This document shows positions 43,682 through 54,622 of a stretch of 64,000 nucleotides of DNA, piece by piece. Made by a program: the position numbers and the translations under genes. Within the stretch, counting starts at the first letter, position 1, and every line of letters begins with the position of its first letter. Under the pieces are notes generated by a model. It had not been told where the DNA came from. It searched no databases and saw only the letters and a program-made list of their open reading frames with translations. The DNA comes from Paramarasmius palmivorus (taxonomy: Eukaryota; Basidiomycota; Agaricomycetes; Agaricales; Marasmiaceae): the NCBI GenBank assembly GCA_037176845.1, contig JAYKXP010000100.1:1-64000 (forward strand), written 5' to 3'.

Positions 43682-44913
43682 TTACACGGTGGGGCCTGGG
43701 ATGGGGTACGACAGCTACAAGAAAAATATCAGGCGTTATCGTACTACGCCAATCTAACAAACTCACGCTTGGGTCTGCAAGTATCATAAAAAAGTTAGCG
43801 CCCAGAAACTTCGGTATCATCATGGACCACTTACCAGTGTATACATCAAACACGATGCCTAGTAGACGTGAAACCAATGAGCAGCCATCAAGAAACAAAA
43901 GAAAACTATGTGACCTGGAGTGTTCTGGTTGTATGCACCTGGGAATGAGACGAATGAGGTAGGCAGCGCATTACCCGATCCGGTGACTTCGACTTGAATG
44001 CAGACCGGGTAGACTTGGACACCAGGGTAATTGAATGCTATGAAGGGTCAGCTGTGTCGCTTGCGGAGAGGGTCCATAGACCTACCACCGTGGAGGGCAA
44101 TACTAGTAAGTAGCGGCAGTCAATAAACAATCATAGACAGAGTGTCTAATAACGCTCACATTTCGTGGCGGATGAGATATTGACCAGGCTTCAAGTTCTT
44201 CGGGATCTTGAATTTGTAGATACTCCCGTTTGCTTGCAAAATATCAGTGGCAGCCCATTTCCCGTCGGATGTCTTTCCGGTTTCATGAACCTTGAACCAA
44301 ACGGCACTAAATGAACATTTAGAAAAACGAAAGACAGCCAATGTCCAGAGACTCACGAGTTACCAGGGCTCCATTTGGTGATGTCGCTGGGGGCGCGAGC
44401 CATGTATGTGACCAATGGTCCCTAAATATTCGTACAGGCACATTTGCCACTATAGCATACCTAGGACATGTTCAACTTACTTTGTGACTATCTGGCCAGT
44501 CACTTGTCCACTTCAGAGAGACTTCACTTCCGGCAGTGACCTTGGCGATGAGTTTGGCTGGAGCAGTGGAGAAGCCATTTGATTGATGTCCATTGCATTG
44601 TATGCTGTAGGACGGTGAGCGCAAGTCCGATATGAAAACGATTGGTCGCACTCGATCAGCGAAAGGTCTTCGACAGGACCTAAAGGGGCAAAGATCAGTA
44701 AGAGGCCGGTATTGAGCTAGCGCTCAAGCGCTCACCGTTGTCGGGAATCTTCCTGACAATACGATCGGGGACAGGATTCTTGTAAGGATCTTCCCAGGGC
44801 AAGAAACCGGAATACGTCTTTCCATCAAGGGTGATGGTCTCGACGTATCCATGTCCAAGAACGGCAGGCACAATGGCTGAAAGTAGAGTCGCAACCAAGG
44901 TCAGCTTAAACAT
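43682..44913 (-). CDS. AA9 lytic polysaccharide monooxygenase (copy 1)
   Basis: A secreted copper enzyme that oxidatively cleaves cellulose or related glucans. Ten exons by my reading. The 20-aa signal peptide ends LG just before His21 (HGYVETITLDG), the N-terminal copper ligand. Further family markers are DIQCNG across an intron, WPDSHKGPLVTYMARAP with the second His ligand, AVWFKVHE, GKWAATDIL, KPGQYLIRHEI, and YPVCIQVEVTGSG with the axial Tyr. It ends YPIPGPTV with no cellulose-binding module. Exon 6 is 17 nt and exon 9 (43767-43774) is 8 nt. It is the tandem paralogue of the gene at 46070. Confidence 0.9.
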
Positions 44914-46069
44914 TGTAGCCGCAGTGAAAACTGGAGGTCCCGAAAGACAAGCCCAGAAACAGCTTGTACTTTATGTTGCGTCTGGATAAACTATTTCTGC
45001 ACATACTCGGAGCAACAAGAAGCGGTCCGCAAAGATGACTGCATCGGCCCACCAGCCAAGCTGACCAGTTAGATCACTGCACTCGAGGCAATTGAATAGC
45101 TCATTCAATTGCCTCATCACTCTTGATACTTTTGATTTCGGATCTGTACCTATGAAATCTCGCTTTTTCGCCTCTTGGCGGGAAGCCTGCAAGATCATCG
45201 GAATCGTGCCTGGACAGCCAGGAGACTGAGAAAGCCAACAGAGGTCGAAAAACACGACTTTCGGAAAATCGTTGGAAGGCTATTTCAGGGCCATTTAGGT
45301 TGCTCCACCCATTTCAGAATTCTGTCCCCAGTTTGCACATATTTTACTAAACAGAAGCATGATTTTTTAAACGTTAGACGTACATTCCAGAGTGAAAAGA
45401 TAACGCACCCACAAAGCCGTCAAACACCCCAGTTGGCCAATTTCCTAGCGATAATGACGCGACACTCCAGGTTTGCTCAGGTATTCACAGACAGTTTCAT
45501 AGTGATATCCAACTCGTGTGTGTGAGTGCGTGTGAGTATTCCATGTGGAAAGGTATCATAGAGGGCATCCACTACCAGTAGGAATATGAGCACATGAAAG
45601 GTGTAACGCGGTGACGATAATTGAGTGACGAGATATTTTCTCATCACGTGCTCACATCTTCCATAGCGTGTTGCATCCCAGTGGACCTTGGCACAAGTTG
45701 ATTGATCATAATCGTCCAGAACCAAGATCCCCCTTTGAGCAGACGGGGTAGCTAGTCACTCTGTACCTGAATAATAGATCTCTGGCTGTAAATCTCTATG
45801 CATTCAACTGTATGTACCGGGATTCAATAGCTTCAATAGCTTCAATGCTTTAAAAACATCCGACTCGAAGGGACCTTTCGTGATTTTGACCCATTGAATG
45901 GGCTTTTCCGAAATCACCGTTTAGGCCATGATCTATCGAGAAAAAAATATGTATTCATTCCTTGAACCACGTATGATACAAATAGCAAGCAGAAATGCCT
46001 CAGTTTCCTCCAGTCCAGCTATAATGATCGTTTATTTAGCGACTTACGACGTACGAGTCAAAAGAAGGC
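44914..46069. other. Spacer between AA9 genes
   Basis: No gene seen. A triple AGCTTCAAT repeat lies near 45830. The promoter of AA9 copy 1 should be at the left end. Confidence 0.45.
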
Positions 46070-47300
46070 TTACACAGCAGGACCTGGGATAGGATACGAC
46101 TAAAAGAAAAGTATCGTCAAGCATTATCTCTGGCACTTGAGAATATGAGCGTACCCCAGTGTCTGAAAAGTCATGAAATCAGCACGGAGAACCAAGCGCA
46201 GGGTTGTGATTGACTCACTAGTGTATACATCATAAGTTATGCCTGTAGTAAGTGTGAATAGCACATGAGCCATAGAAGCACAGATATCAACGAAGAACAT
46301 CACCTGGAGTGTTCGCAGTGTATGCACCCGGGAAAGAAACGAAAGAGGTGGGTAGAGCATTTCCTGATCCAGTGACTTCAACCTGGATGCAGACTGGGTA
46401 GTCTTGAACACCAGGGTACGAATAAGCTGTGTGGAGTAAGTATTATGATTCGTAAGGGAGGTCTGCGAACTTACCGGCATGCAAAGCAATCCTGTTGCCT
46501 ATAAGTAAACGGAGATAGGTGGCTTACAGACTGGCACTCACAGTTCGTGTCGGATGAGGTATTGACCGGGCCTCAAGTTCTTTGGTATAGTGAACTTGTA
46601 GACACCCCCGTTAGCATTGAGGACGTCAGTGGCAGCCCATTTCCCATCGGAACCCTTCCCAGCTTCGTGAACCTTGAACCAGACGGCACTGAACAAAATT
46701 TAGCTAAACTAGAATACTGCCGAATGCGAGACACTGACGAGCTACCAGGGTTCCATTTGGTGATGTCACTAGGTGCGCGAGCCATGTATGTGACTGCGGG
46801 GCCCTAGGAGTAACGAGAGTATCAGCTACCGTAACGCTCACAGAGGTGCACTGGAGGTACCTTGTGGCTGTCTGGCCAAGGCTGGGTCCACTTCAAAGAG
46901 ACCTCACTTCCAGCAGCAACCTTGGCGACGAGCGTAGCTGGGGCAGTGGAGAAGCCTCCTGATTGCCACCCATTGCATTGTACGCTGCGGAGTCGTGAGT
47001 CAACAATACCACGACGGGAAAGACGAGGGCGTACTCGATGAGCGACAGGTCTTCGACGGGACCTGAGGTTACAGAAAAGTCAGTCAGACGGCCAATGTTA
47101 CTCCAAAACGTATGAAGCTCACCGTTACCGGGAATCTTCCTGACAATACGGTCAGGAGGGGGTGAGATGTACGGGTCCTGGTAGGGCAAGTAACCGGAAT
47201 ATTTAGTGCCTCCAAGGGTAATTTCTTCAACGTATCCATGTCCGAGAACGAGGGGTGCAATAGCTGAAAGCAGAGTTGCGGCCAAGGTTAGTTTGAACAT
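46070..47300 (-). CDS. AA9 lytic polysaccharide monooxygenase (copy 2)
   Basis: Same exon plan as copy 1. The signal peptide MFKLTLAATLLSAIAPLVLG precedes His21 of HGYVEEITLGG, the copper ligand. DPYISPPPDRIVRKIPGNG matches the family. The second His is in WPDSHKG, and GKWAATDVL and PGQYLIRHEL follow. The end is YPIPGPAV with no binding module. It has the same 17-nt exon (IALHA) and 8-nt exon (46155-46162). A CATAAAAGG string near 47355 may be the core promoter. I chose the ATG at 47300 because it starts the signal peptide; the frame upstream is open but lacks homology. Confidence 0.9.
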
Positions 47301-48212
47301 GGTAGGCGTGCGGGAGACTGATTGTCCTGAACGACGAAAGCAAAAAACCACACGCCTTTTATGAGAGTCCTTGGGTCGGATAAACCATCTCTGCAACTCT
47401 GCTGAACGGCCCGCAAAAATGACGTTCAAGCCTCAGGTCCAATGCTAATTTCCAGTTGAAGCAACCTTTCACGCTGGGCACTTGACACCCGTAGAGAGGT
47501 ACGACGGACCGCTGTAGTTGATGAGGCAATACAATGCCCTCAGTGCTTGGTTTCGGATCTATTGAATCTCCATGTGAATGCGAAAGACGGCATATGCGAC
47601 AGAGGAGCGTTGCTTAGACTCACCTAAGCCTCGAGAAACAAGCAGCTGAAGCTTGCTTTCATCCTTCTTGGCTAAAGGCTCCATTAGACTAATGGAATTG
47701 TACCTGAAGAAACACATCAGTTACAAGAAAAGACGACGCAGAAAACCAAAAATTAAAACGCACTGATCTTCGGGTTGCTCTTCTCGGGGAAATTATTGAC
47801 GGAATACTTCCGAGAATAAATGCCTCATCTGAATACCAAGCTCGAGGTTTGGTGAGAATGTGCTCATCAAGCTGTTGCGTCGGCGAATTTCACGGAAAAT
47901 AACAAAAGGTACATCACCCTTATGACGAATAGACATTGATTTACTTCGGACATGCAGTTGATTGAGCTTGGTTGTCACGTATGCATTTATCCTGACAGTG
48001 ATAGAAACACCACAAGAAGACGATAGAAAGAAGTTGTAAGGCGAAAGAGAGTTAGGCGATATGGCCCTGATAGCCCTTAACGCGGTCCTCTGTATAATAT
48101 GAATTGCGGCTTCTGAAATAGTCGCAGAGCGCATTGTATGAAAGATATGGCTAATCATCTGGTGGTCGACAATACCATGAGCTTCAGTACGTCAACTAAA
48201 CTACAGAAGAAC
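47301..48212. other. Spacer without a supported gene
   Basis: A minus-strand open frame at 47793-48158 has no motif or paralogue and is not called. Confidence 0.4.
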
Positions 48213-49799
48213 TTACTCTGTAACGAGCGGTCTCAGTTTGACTTTGTCTGCCAGCCATGCCACAGCGTTCAGCTCCACCTCATGCCCCTCGCCCTCGTCG
48301 TGCGACTGATTAAAATCGGTGAAGAAACCAAGATTCCTCATGCCCAAGTGCACCGTCCCGTCTGCGATCCTCTCGCGCATCACAAGAGTGAATAAAAGGT
48401 GTTTGCGTGTGGCATCCGACAACGCTACCAGTTGTATTTGCGGCCGTGCAGCTACAACCCGGCACAACCAGATTAGATTCTGAGGATTAATGGTACAGTC
48501 GAGGCTGATGGCTTCCAAATGAGGCCAAGTGTCTGGGATATATCCTGGATCCTGGGGAGGAAGAACGATTGTATCACTCTTCTTCTTGCCCAACATGAGA
48601 CGACTAATGTCTCTTTCTTGCGACGCACGAGGCGTAGGTCTACCGAGAGACCCAGATCGTGTACGCGTACGCTTCGGCTCCTCCACTGTACTGGCCAAAT
48701 CGATACCTAGTATTTCGCCCGGGGTATCCTTGAGATGCACGTGCGTCACATGCGGTAACGACAGAAAATAAGGCGCGTTTGACCCATACGCTCCGGTTCT
48801 TGGGTTCATCCACCTCGGGGGTACCTGTTCCAATTCCAAGTCGCGAAGAGCCGTCAACTTCGAGGGCTCCGGTAAGAAGTTGTGTAGTTTTGAGAGGAAC
48901 TCCATCGCGACGATTTTCATGTAGCTCAGCTTTGGTACCTCGAGGAGCGTCAAGGCATGTTTGTGGTTGCTCTCGGCAAAGGATTGGTTGAAATCGAACA
49001 TTAGGATAAGCTTCTGAAGAGAAGCCATGTGAATGGGCTCGGGCGACATTTGATTGTTCGAGGCGAAGGAGAGGAAGCGGAGTGTCAATTTCTCGAGGTC
49101 GGGGCAGCGGTCTGCTATGTCGCGCAGTGCGGCATCGCCGATGAACGTAACATTTTGGAGCTCGAGGGAAGTGAGGCGTTCGAATGGGAAATGTGTCGGA
49201 ATGCCGCGAAGGGTGAGGACGCGAAGATTGGGTGTAGAGGCAAAGAACGACCGCACATCTGTCTCTTCCGCTAGTGGGCGTCCAAGGCGAAGGAAGTTCC
49301 ACCTGCTCATGTCCACCTCTGTCCAATCCACCAAATCTACGCTGAGCTCCTCCAGGGATGGTGCGTGAACGGTTTCTAGAGGGGAAAGGAGTGAAGGGGA
49401 TGTCGAGGGGTTTATGTCGGACTGGAATCGATATGATCTCCAGCGTTCGGCGTGAGGGATAATGCAGTCGAAGACGGGTGCTAAAAGTCCCTCATATCTT
49501 CCTGGGCACTCGATGCTGATGTTGAGTGGACACGTCTCTGAAGAGGAACGTTCAATCCATATCTTCACCCACTCGACGGCACGAGATTGGCTCTGGAGGA
49601 GGTCGAAGGGTATTTGTATGTATGACCATAATTCTGGGGTTGAAAGAGCGATTGTACGCCAGCGAACGGACACGGATGAGTTTCTGATGAGGGCATAGGG
49701 CAAGTTGATTGTCCTTCTCGAGAAATCTAGTTCTTCATCTCGACCGACTTTGAAGATTTTGACAAGGATTTCGGAGGGTAGGCGGTCGGTTGAATCCAT
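48213..49799 (-). CDS. F-box protein (528 aa)
   Basis: An uninterrupted frame. The N-terminal F-box reads LPSEILVKIFKVGR and continues through WRTIALSTPELWSYIQI. The remaining 450 aa contain irregular leucine-rich repeats (LRVLTLRGIP, LTSLELQNVTFIGD, CPDLEKLTLRFLSF) of the kind that form a substrate-binding arc. It is a predicted SCF ubiquitin-ligase substrate receptor that binds Skp1 through the F-box. Families like this are greatly expanded in mushroom fungi. Substrate unknown. Confidence 0.82.
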   Translation of the reverse strand: MDSTDRLPSEILVKIFKVGRDEELDFSRRTINLPYALIRNSSVSVRWRTIALSTPELWSYIQIPFDLLQSQSRAVEWVKIWIERSSSETCPLNISIECPGRYEGLLAPVFDCIIPHAERWRSYRFQSDINPSTSPSLLSPLETVHAPSLEELSVDLVDWTEVDMSRWNFLRLGRPLAEETDVRSFFASTPNLRVLTLRGIPTHFPFERLTSLELQNVTFIGDAALRDIADRCPDLEKLTLRFLSFASNNQMSPEPIHMASLQKLILMFDFNQSFAESNHKHALTLLEVPKLSYMKIVAMEFLSKLHNFLPEPSKLTALRDLELEQVPPRWMNPRTGAYGSNAPYFLSLPHVTHVHLKDTPGEILGIDLASTVEEPKRTRTRSGSLGRPTPRASQERDISRLMLGKKKSDTIVLPPQDPGYIPDTWPHLEAISLDCTINPQNLIWLCRVVAARPQIQLVALSDATRKHLLFTLVMRERIADGTVHLGMRNLGFFTDFNQSHDEGEGHEVELNAVAWLADKVKLRPLVTE

Positions 49800-50399
49800 G
49801 TTGAGGGTTTCTGTCCAAGAAGTAGTACAGTTAGGGCCAAGTTAGGGCTTAGGGCACGAAATTCAAGATAGTATCACGCACCGCTCTAATGCCTGTAGCG
49901 ATAACCGCAGAGATTTATCCCAGGAGACGCCTTTGTGTGATGCTTGAGTCATGCTTTTCGATGGTGAGAAGTGGGTGACAGGCAGATCTCGAGGACTCGG
50001 AGTTGACGAAGAGTAAGCGAGACTCTGCTAACCGATCACATTGCTCATGTAGACTCAGACTCAGCCAGCAGAACTGCCAGCGACGTTGCGACACTGTTAC
50101 ACAAAGCTGTATCTCCTTTCATTAGTGTAGTACCGGCGTAATCGAAGGCTAAAATTTCCCTCTAAAGCAAGTACAACTACTGAGTCCTTTCCACATACTG
50201 AACGATTAGCTTTTGGTGAAAATCTTCATCGCCTTCAAGCGTCGCGGCTCGCTTGTTGAAGTGTACAGGTTCCGCCTCTCAACACACTTTGATACATATA
50301 CGAGTAGGGACTAAGTACATATGAGGAAAAGAACAGTGCACGGTGGTGAGTTGTTACACGGTCGCTTTATAGGCACAAGTTCTAAAAGTGATGCGTGCA
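49800..50399. other. Spacer between F-box genes
   Basis: No gene seen. Confidence 0.45.
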
Positions 50400-52181
50400 C
50401 TACAGGAGCGTTTGATCAGTAGCAGCCGTCTCGAACTTATAAATTGTGCTGACCTTCAAAAAAGCATCCAGTTCCGGTTCGTATAACCAATCGCTGTAGC
50501 CGAACCTTGCCCAACGACGAACTGATCTTTGAAGATCTTCCTTGCACCAGCGAATGCCACCATAGTAGGAGTGCCATTTGCCTGCCACCACAGATCCCTG
50601 GATATCAAGGCCATCCTCTCGCAACTTGAGGAGCTCCTGAAAAGCCCGAGATTCCGTTGATATGTGCGTGTCAGGGGAACTGTCTGTTCCAAGAACATCT
50701 ATTGATAATCTTTCCAGACGGACGCTATGCGATACTGGATGCCTCCGGATTTCTACAATGCCTGCCATCATGGAAAAGAGAGACGAATCCAAACCGGGCA
50801 ACTCCCGGTACAGAAAGCGTAGGGTTTTGAGACTCCGAAAAATCGTCCGTAGATGAGAAGCTGCTTGTGAATTATCTTCCTCCGCAGTGAGAAGAAGACG
50901 AAGTTCCTCTACTGTACTTATTTCCCTCGCTAGTGATGGTGTGCTCGACGAGGTAAAGAGTGTACACGGGGCGGACAAAGCGAATATTTGGCATGATGAC
51001 CTTCGCTGGAGCTGTCCGATAGAGGAGAGAAGCGAATTGGCGACAGATCCTATTTGTTCTTCAGGATCGACGTCAAGGCGTTGGAGTGAAGGAGCTGATA
51101 GTGCATCAAGTATCGCGATGATGCCTTGATAGGGGCCGGATACCTCGAGATGACGAAGTCGAGGCAATGCGATTTGCTGAAAGCTGTCCCTTTCGGGACC
51201 AGCCGATACATGTATGGAACAACGCCGGAGGTTGCTGAACTCGTGAGCAACGTAGAAGAAAAATTCTACCATGCCTGCAGTCCACTCTAGCTGTTCCAAT
51301 TGAGCCCATGGCAATGCAATGGACAGACGCGACGTGTCTACCGGCCCTAGAACGACCAAGGTCCCCTCCTTTAGCTTTGGAGCTGTCCAAGTCGTAAGAC
51401 AATCCTCAGACCAGCCTCCACCTCCGCCATAAGTAGTGGAGCCCTGGGCTTCAACGTGGATATACTGAAGCTGTGGTAGGTGGCGATTCATATTGTACAG
51501 CCGTATACATAAATCCACCTGCGACCCCACGCAGAATTCCATCGCTGCCCAACGAGAGGAATGCAGAATGAGATGGTCGAGGACGTCCTTGTTTGTGCTT
51601 AGCATGGCATGATCATATATTTGTGCTAAACACGATATAGGCAGTGGCTGGGAACGCTCTAGCCATACCCGAAGCATATCCAGTGAAGTATACTTCTTCG
51701 ATCTCTCGATATGCAGGCGAATGAGGTTCCATAACGAAGGGATAGACAGAGCTACTGCACGCCATCTCCTACATGTATGAGATAAGACCACGGGAGTTGC
51801 ACGGTGCGAGAATACATGTCCCGCTGTATCATCAAGAACGCAACGTTGAAAAACGAGCGTTAAGATTTCCGTTGGCATTCGGACGAGGGGGACCGACATG
51901 TTTTTGTAGAAGTTCACCGTACTCTGTAGCCAGAGAGCTTTTTTGCGGGCATTAACTGCAGCCTCTTCATAAATGTCTGCGTGCATCTGTGCCCTCTGCA
52001 TATCCGTCATCATTTGTTCTATGGCCTCGGCAGATTCGTGTTCAGGTAGGGTGATGGTGTGAGTGAAGGAGGTCGGTCCCATGTAGTCATACAGACTCTG
52101 GGCAGTATCTGGAAGAACAGAATAGCCGAATGCGGAGCTCTTTGCCATTTGTAGATGGATTGTATGGATATCGATCTGCAA
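50400..52181 (-). CDS. F-box protein with N-terminal helical region (593 aa)
   Basis: An uninterrupted frame. Residues about 45-95 are a charged helix likely to be a coiled coil (SAEAIEQMMTDMQRAQMHAD). The F-box follows at about 103-150 (VRMPTEILTLVFQRC, SHTCRRWRAVALSIPSLWN). The rest is leucine-rich in irregular units (LRHLEVSGPYQG, LQRLDVDPEEQ, LRTIFRSLKTLRF). The coiled coil before the F-box is usual for Agaricomycete F-box proteins. A second in-frame Met at 52148 is an alternative start. Confidence 0.8.
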   Translation of the reverse strand: MQIDIHTIHLQMAKSSAFGYSVLPDTAQSLYDYMGPTSFTHTITLPEHESAEAIEQMMTDMQRAQMHADIYEEAAVNARKKALWLQSTVNFYKNMSVPLVRMPTEILTLVFQRCVLDDTAGHVFSHRATPVVLSHTCRRWRAVALSIPSLWNLIRLHIERSKKYTSLDMLRVWLERSQPLPISCLAQIYDHAMLSTNKDVLDHLILHSSRWAAMEFCVGSQVDLCIRLYNMNRHLPQLQYIHVEAQGSTTYGGGGGWSEDCLTTWTAPKLKEGTLVVLGPVDTSRLSIALPWAQLEQLEWTAGMVEFFFYVAHEFSNLRRCSIHVSAGPERDSFQQIALPRLRHLEVSGPYQGIIAILDALSAPSLQRLDVDPEEQIGSVANSLLSSIGQLQRRSSCQIFALSAPCTLFTSSSTPSLAREISTVEELRLLLTAEEDNSQAASHLRTIFRSLKTLRFLYRELPGLDSSLFSMMAGIVEIRRHPVSHSVRLERLSIDVLGTDSSPDTHISTESRAFQELLKLREDGLDIQGSVVAGKWHSYYGGIRWCKEDLQRSVRRWARFGYSDWLYEPELDAFLKVSTIYKFETAATDQTLL

Positions 52182-52577
52182 ACGGCGAATGATTGTGATG
52201 AGAGCAAGACAGTACGAATATTAAGGGACACACCACAAGTGCTCTTTCTCAGCAGGTGAAGACCTTGATTATTATTCCCTTTCCTTCAATGACTCTCGAC
52301 AGATAAAGGGAAAAAGAGTGAGAAAGGACTATAGGTGAGGATGTTGATCATTATTGGTGAAGACATCACGGTGCGCCAAGGATATCATTGTTTTTGCTTA
52401 GTAAGATTGCGCCTGCCAGTAAGATTGTCACACATATATGTACTGGAATGATTCTCATGTAAAACGAGCAAGCCCATGAAGGCGACTATATTGTAGGTGG
52501 TGCAGAAAGAAGGCAAGTATAAATACATGTGATTGGACGAGATCTTGCGCGCCGACGATGTTGCCTCGCCCTTTGGC
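52182..52577. other. Spacer
   Basis: No gene seen. Confidence 0.45.
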
Positions 52578-53540
52578 CTAATCACACGAAGTGGCTAGAC
52601 CTGCAACTCGCATGTTTCGCTGCTTCTTGTTGCTGTATTTCAATAATTTGGGAGGGCTGGACTCGCCAGCTGCCTTATCCACCTCCTGATTCCTCTTCGG
52701 ACTGGTACTAGTATCGTCTAGAGAAGGTAGTGACTGTCCCTGAGTTGGACCCAACTCTCGCGTCATTCCTTGAGTGGAAATGCCAAGTACATTCCGGAAA
52801 GATGCCTGCTCTTTGCAACAAGGCACCGGTTCTGTTACAAGCCCTCGTTCGACATCCACGATCTTGAAATTACTCAGTATAATGAAAAGAAGATTCCACG
52901 AGGATAACTTACAGAGGAAGTGGAGTTCGGGAGAACACTGTGCATGATCTCTGTTTGCGTTATCTCTACGGACAACATCTGTTTCACGAGTTAGAATGAA
53001 CCTAGAACGAGAAGAGTCTAAACCCACTTCTCCCTTCAGTTGAAGTAGCCGTATGTTCTGCGATACCCGAGTAATGCCTTGCAAAACAATGGGGTCATCA
53101 GGTGACTTGGCCGCATCCGATACTTCTTCCATTAGAGCCAATACGCGTTCCTGCAAGCTTGACGAGGTCATTGCCACTTTCGTCGAGCTTTCCATTAGCA
53201 CGTACCTGCGATGTTCCTCCATGAGCCTTGTGAACCGCTCAATCATCCTCGGTGACTCCAGTACTTTTGGTGCCAGGCCTTCCAGAGTTCGCAGAACGGA
53301 TATCAGAGCCGTTATTCCCTTTGCTAGAGTCTCCAGCAAATCAAGTGTCTCTTCCACAGGAATCATCGATCTCATCGGCCCTTGTTCCACAAGATTCATG
53401 TCCACCGTGAGGCTGCGTCTGCGACGACGAGTCCAGAAGTATCCAATAACTGGGTATACGAAGATGCTGATCATTTCGGCTACGTGCCCACCAATCGTCG
53501 CCAGGTTGGTCACGACAAGTAAGGCGACGGAGTCTGCCAT
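52578..53540 (-). CDS. Unknown protein with N-terminal membrane segment
   Basis: A 320-aa frame. Residues 5-41 are hydrophobic (VALLVVTNLATIGGH, ISIFVYPVIGYFW), followed by RRRRR, which fits one or two membrane helices with a basic flank. Residues 60-160 are helical (ETLDLLETLAKGITALISVL, RFTRLMEEHRRY). The end is Ser/Pro-rich and basic. A possible 50-nt intron (GTAAGTTAT near 52915) would shift the frame of the last 100 aa, so the C terminus is uncertain. No family recognised. Confidence 0.55.
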   Translation of the reverse strand: MADSVALLVVTNLATIGGHVAEMISIFVYPVIGYFWTRRRRRSLTVDMNLVEQGPMRSMIPVEETLDLLETLAKGITALISVLRTLEGLAPKVLESPRMIERFTRLMEEHRRYVLMESSTKVAMTSSSLQERVLALMEEVSDAAKSPDDPIVLQGITRVSQNIRLLQLKGEVGLDSSRSRFILTRETDVVRRDNANRDHAQCSPELHFLCKLSSWNLLFIILSNFKIVDVERGLVTEPVPCCKEQASFRNVLGISTQGMTRELGPTQGQSLPSLDDTSTSPKRNQEVDKAAGESSPPKLLKYSNKKQRNMRVAGLATSCD

Positions 53541-54262
53541 AGTGAGGGGTTGAAATCATTGCCAGGTTTCAGCAGGAACGGGTTATATTCCTCAAAGCAC
53601 GACGTCGGCGCATGTTCTTGTGAGATGGATGTACAGCCTAGTCGAATTAGCCGAATGTCCGTTCGAGAACAGTTGTATTGATGAGAATCACACCTTCTAT
53701 GTTAGGAATCTGAGTCTGAATAGTAAGGTCATCGTGTTTGATGGCAAGGTGTTCTGGCTCTGGCAAAAGATGCTGGCGACTTGACAATGGTACATCTCTC
53801 CAGGTTGTGTGGGTCCAGATGACGCGAGTAGTGTATTTTGGGGTGCACTCCGGTGTTCCAGCGCCTGAAAGCCTGACGGGTGCGTGAAGTTACCATGGAC
53901 TGTTCATATGTATGACACTGCCTACCTTAATTGCAAGTAAGAGCGTGGTGTTAACGAATGGTGTTTGTATGCTGTCCAGCCCTTGTGTCCCTAATGTAAG
54001 TAACTGTCCCAATAGCGCTGGCATGAGTGCTGTGAATTCGGTCGTTAAGCTCATGAACCGGGTCCACGAAAAGATGTCTGGTACATAATTGGAATGCTTT
54101 CGAGACAAAATTAAGCTCTGAGTTTTGTATAAGATTGAAGAACTCACCCCGAAAATTTCGTTCTCCCGATTGCCAGGAACCGAAAGTCAGGCAATTTCAA
54201 GCTTGCCTATGGAGTGGAATAGCAGCAGGTGACAAGTATTTTAAGTAGTTTCATGTCGAGTC
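53541..54262. other. Spacer with a possible small minus-strand gene
   Basis: Minus-strand frames at 54147-53890 (FTALMPALLGQLLTLGTQG) and about 53870-53647 (RVIWTHTTWRDVPL to VLERTFG and stop) look coding-like. I could not join them with a consistent splice phase, so no gene is called. Confidence 0.35.
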
Positions 54263-54421
54263 TTACAGCTAATGGAATAATCGTAGGCACTTCGAAAAAG
54301 ATTCTTTGATGACCAATCATATTCAGTTGAGTTTGATAGCTCCGACTTTGAATGGGAGGCAGTGTGCTTGGTCATCAAGAACTTTTTTTTGAAGTGCCTA
54401 CGATAATTCCAATAGCTGTAA
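54263..54421. repeat. Foldback element: 54-base inverted repeat with 51-base loop
   Basis: The left arm 54263-54316 and the right arm 54368-54421 are near-complementary, with a few mismatches. The shared core is ATCGTAGGCACTTC and the inner ends read TGATGACCAA / TTGGTCATCA. RNA from either strand would form a long hairpin. It lies 200 bases before SNF2 copy A and is absent before copy B. The minus-strand open frame across it (54241-54549) is taken as a by-product. Confidence 0.75.
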
Positions 54422-54622
54422 AGCTTAAAGCTTAAACCTTTAGAGAGGAAATCGGGGATGAGTTGGTCATTGAGGTTGCCCGAAGGTGGCCGGCGAGTTC
54501 GGTTCGGTGTCGCCATTGAACCTGCCCTAAAGTGCACAGCCACAAACAAACTGTGATCCAGTCACTGTTGTCGACGCGTCTTGTTCTCCTCACCGCCTCT
54601 ACCCTACACTTTCCGGCTCAGC

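Noticed and set aside
47793..48158. Minus-strand open frame of 121 aa upstream of the AA9 genes
   Set aside because: No homology, signal peptide or splice partner recognised.
53647..54147. Possible small gene encoding LLLAIK and WTHTTWRDVPL segments
   Set aside because: No splice joins the two frames in phase with an intron of normal size, so it is left as a note only.
54241..54549. Minus-strand open frame of 102 aa
   Set aside because: It runs across the inverted repeat; no domain, and the reading is explained by the hairpin.
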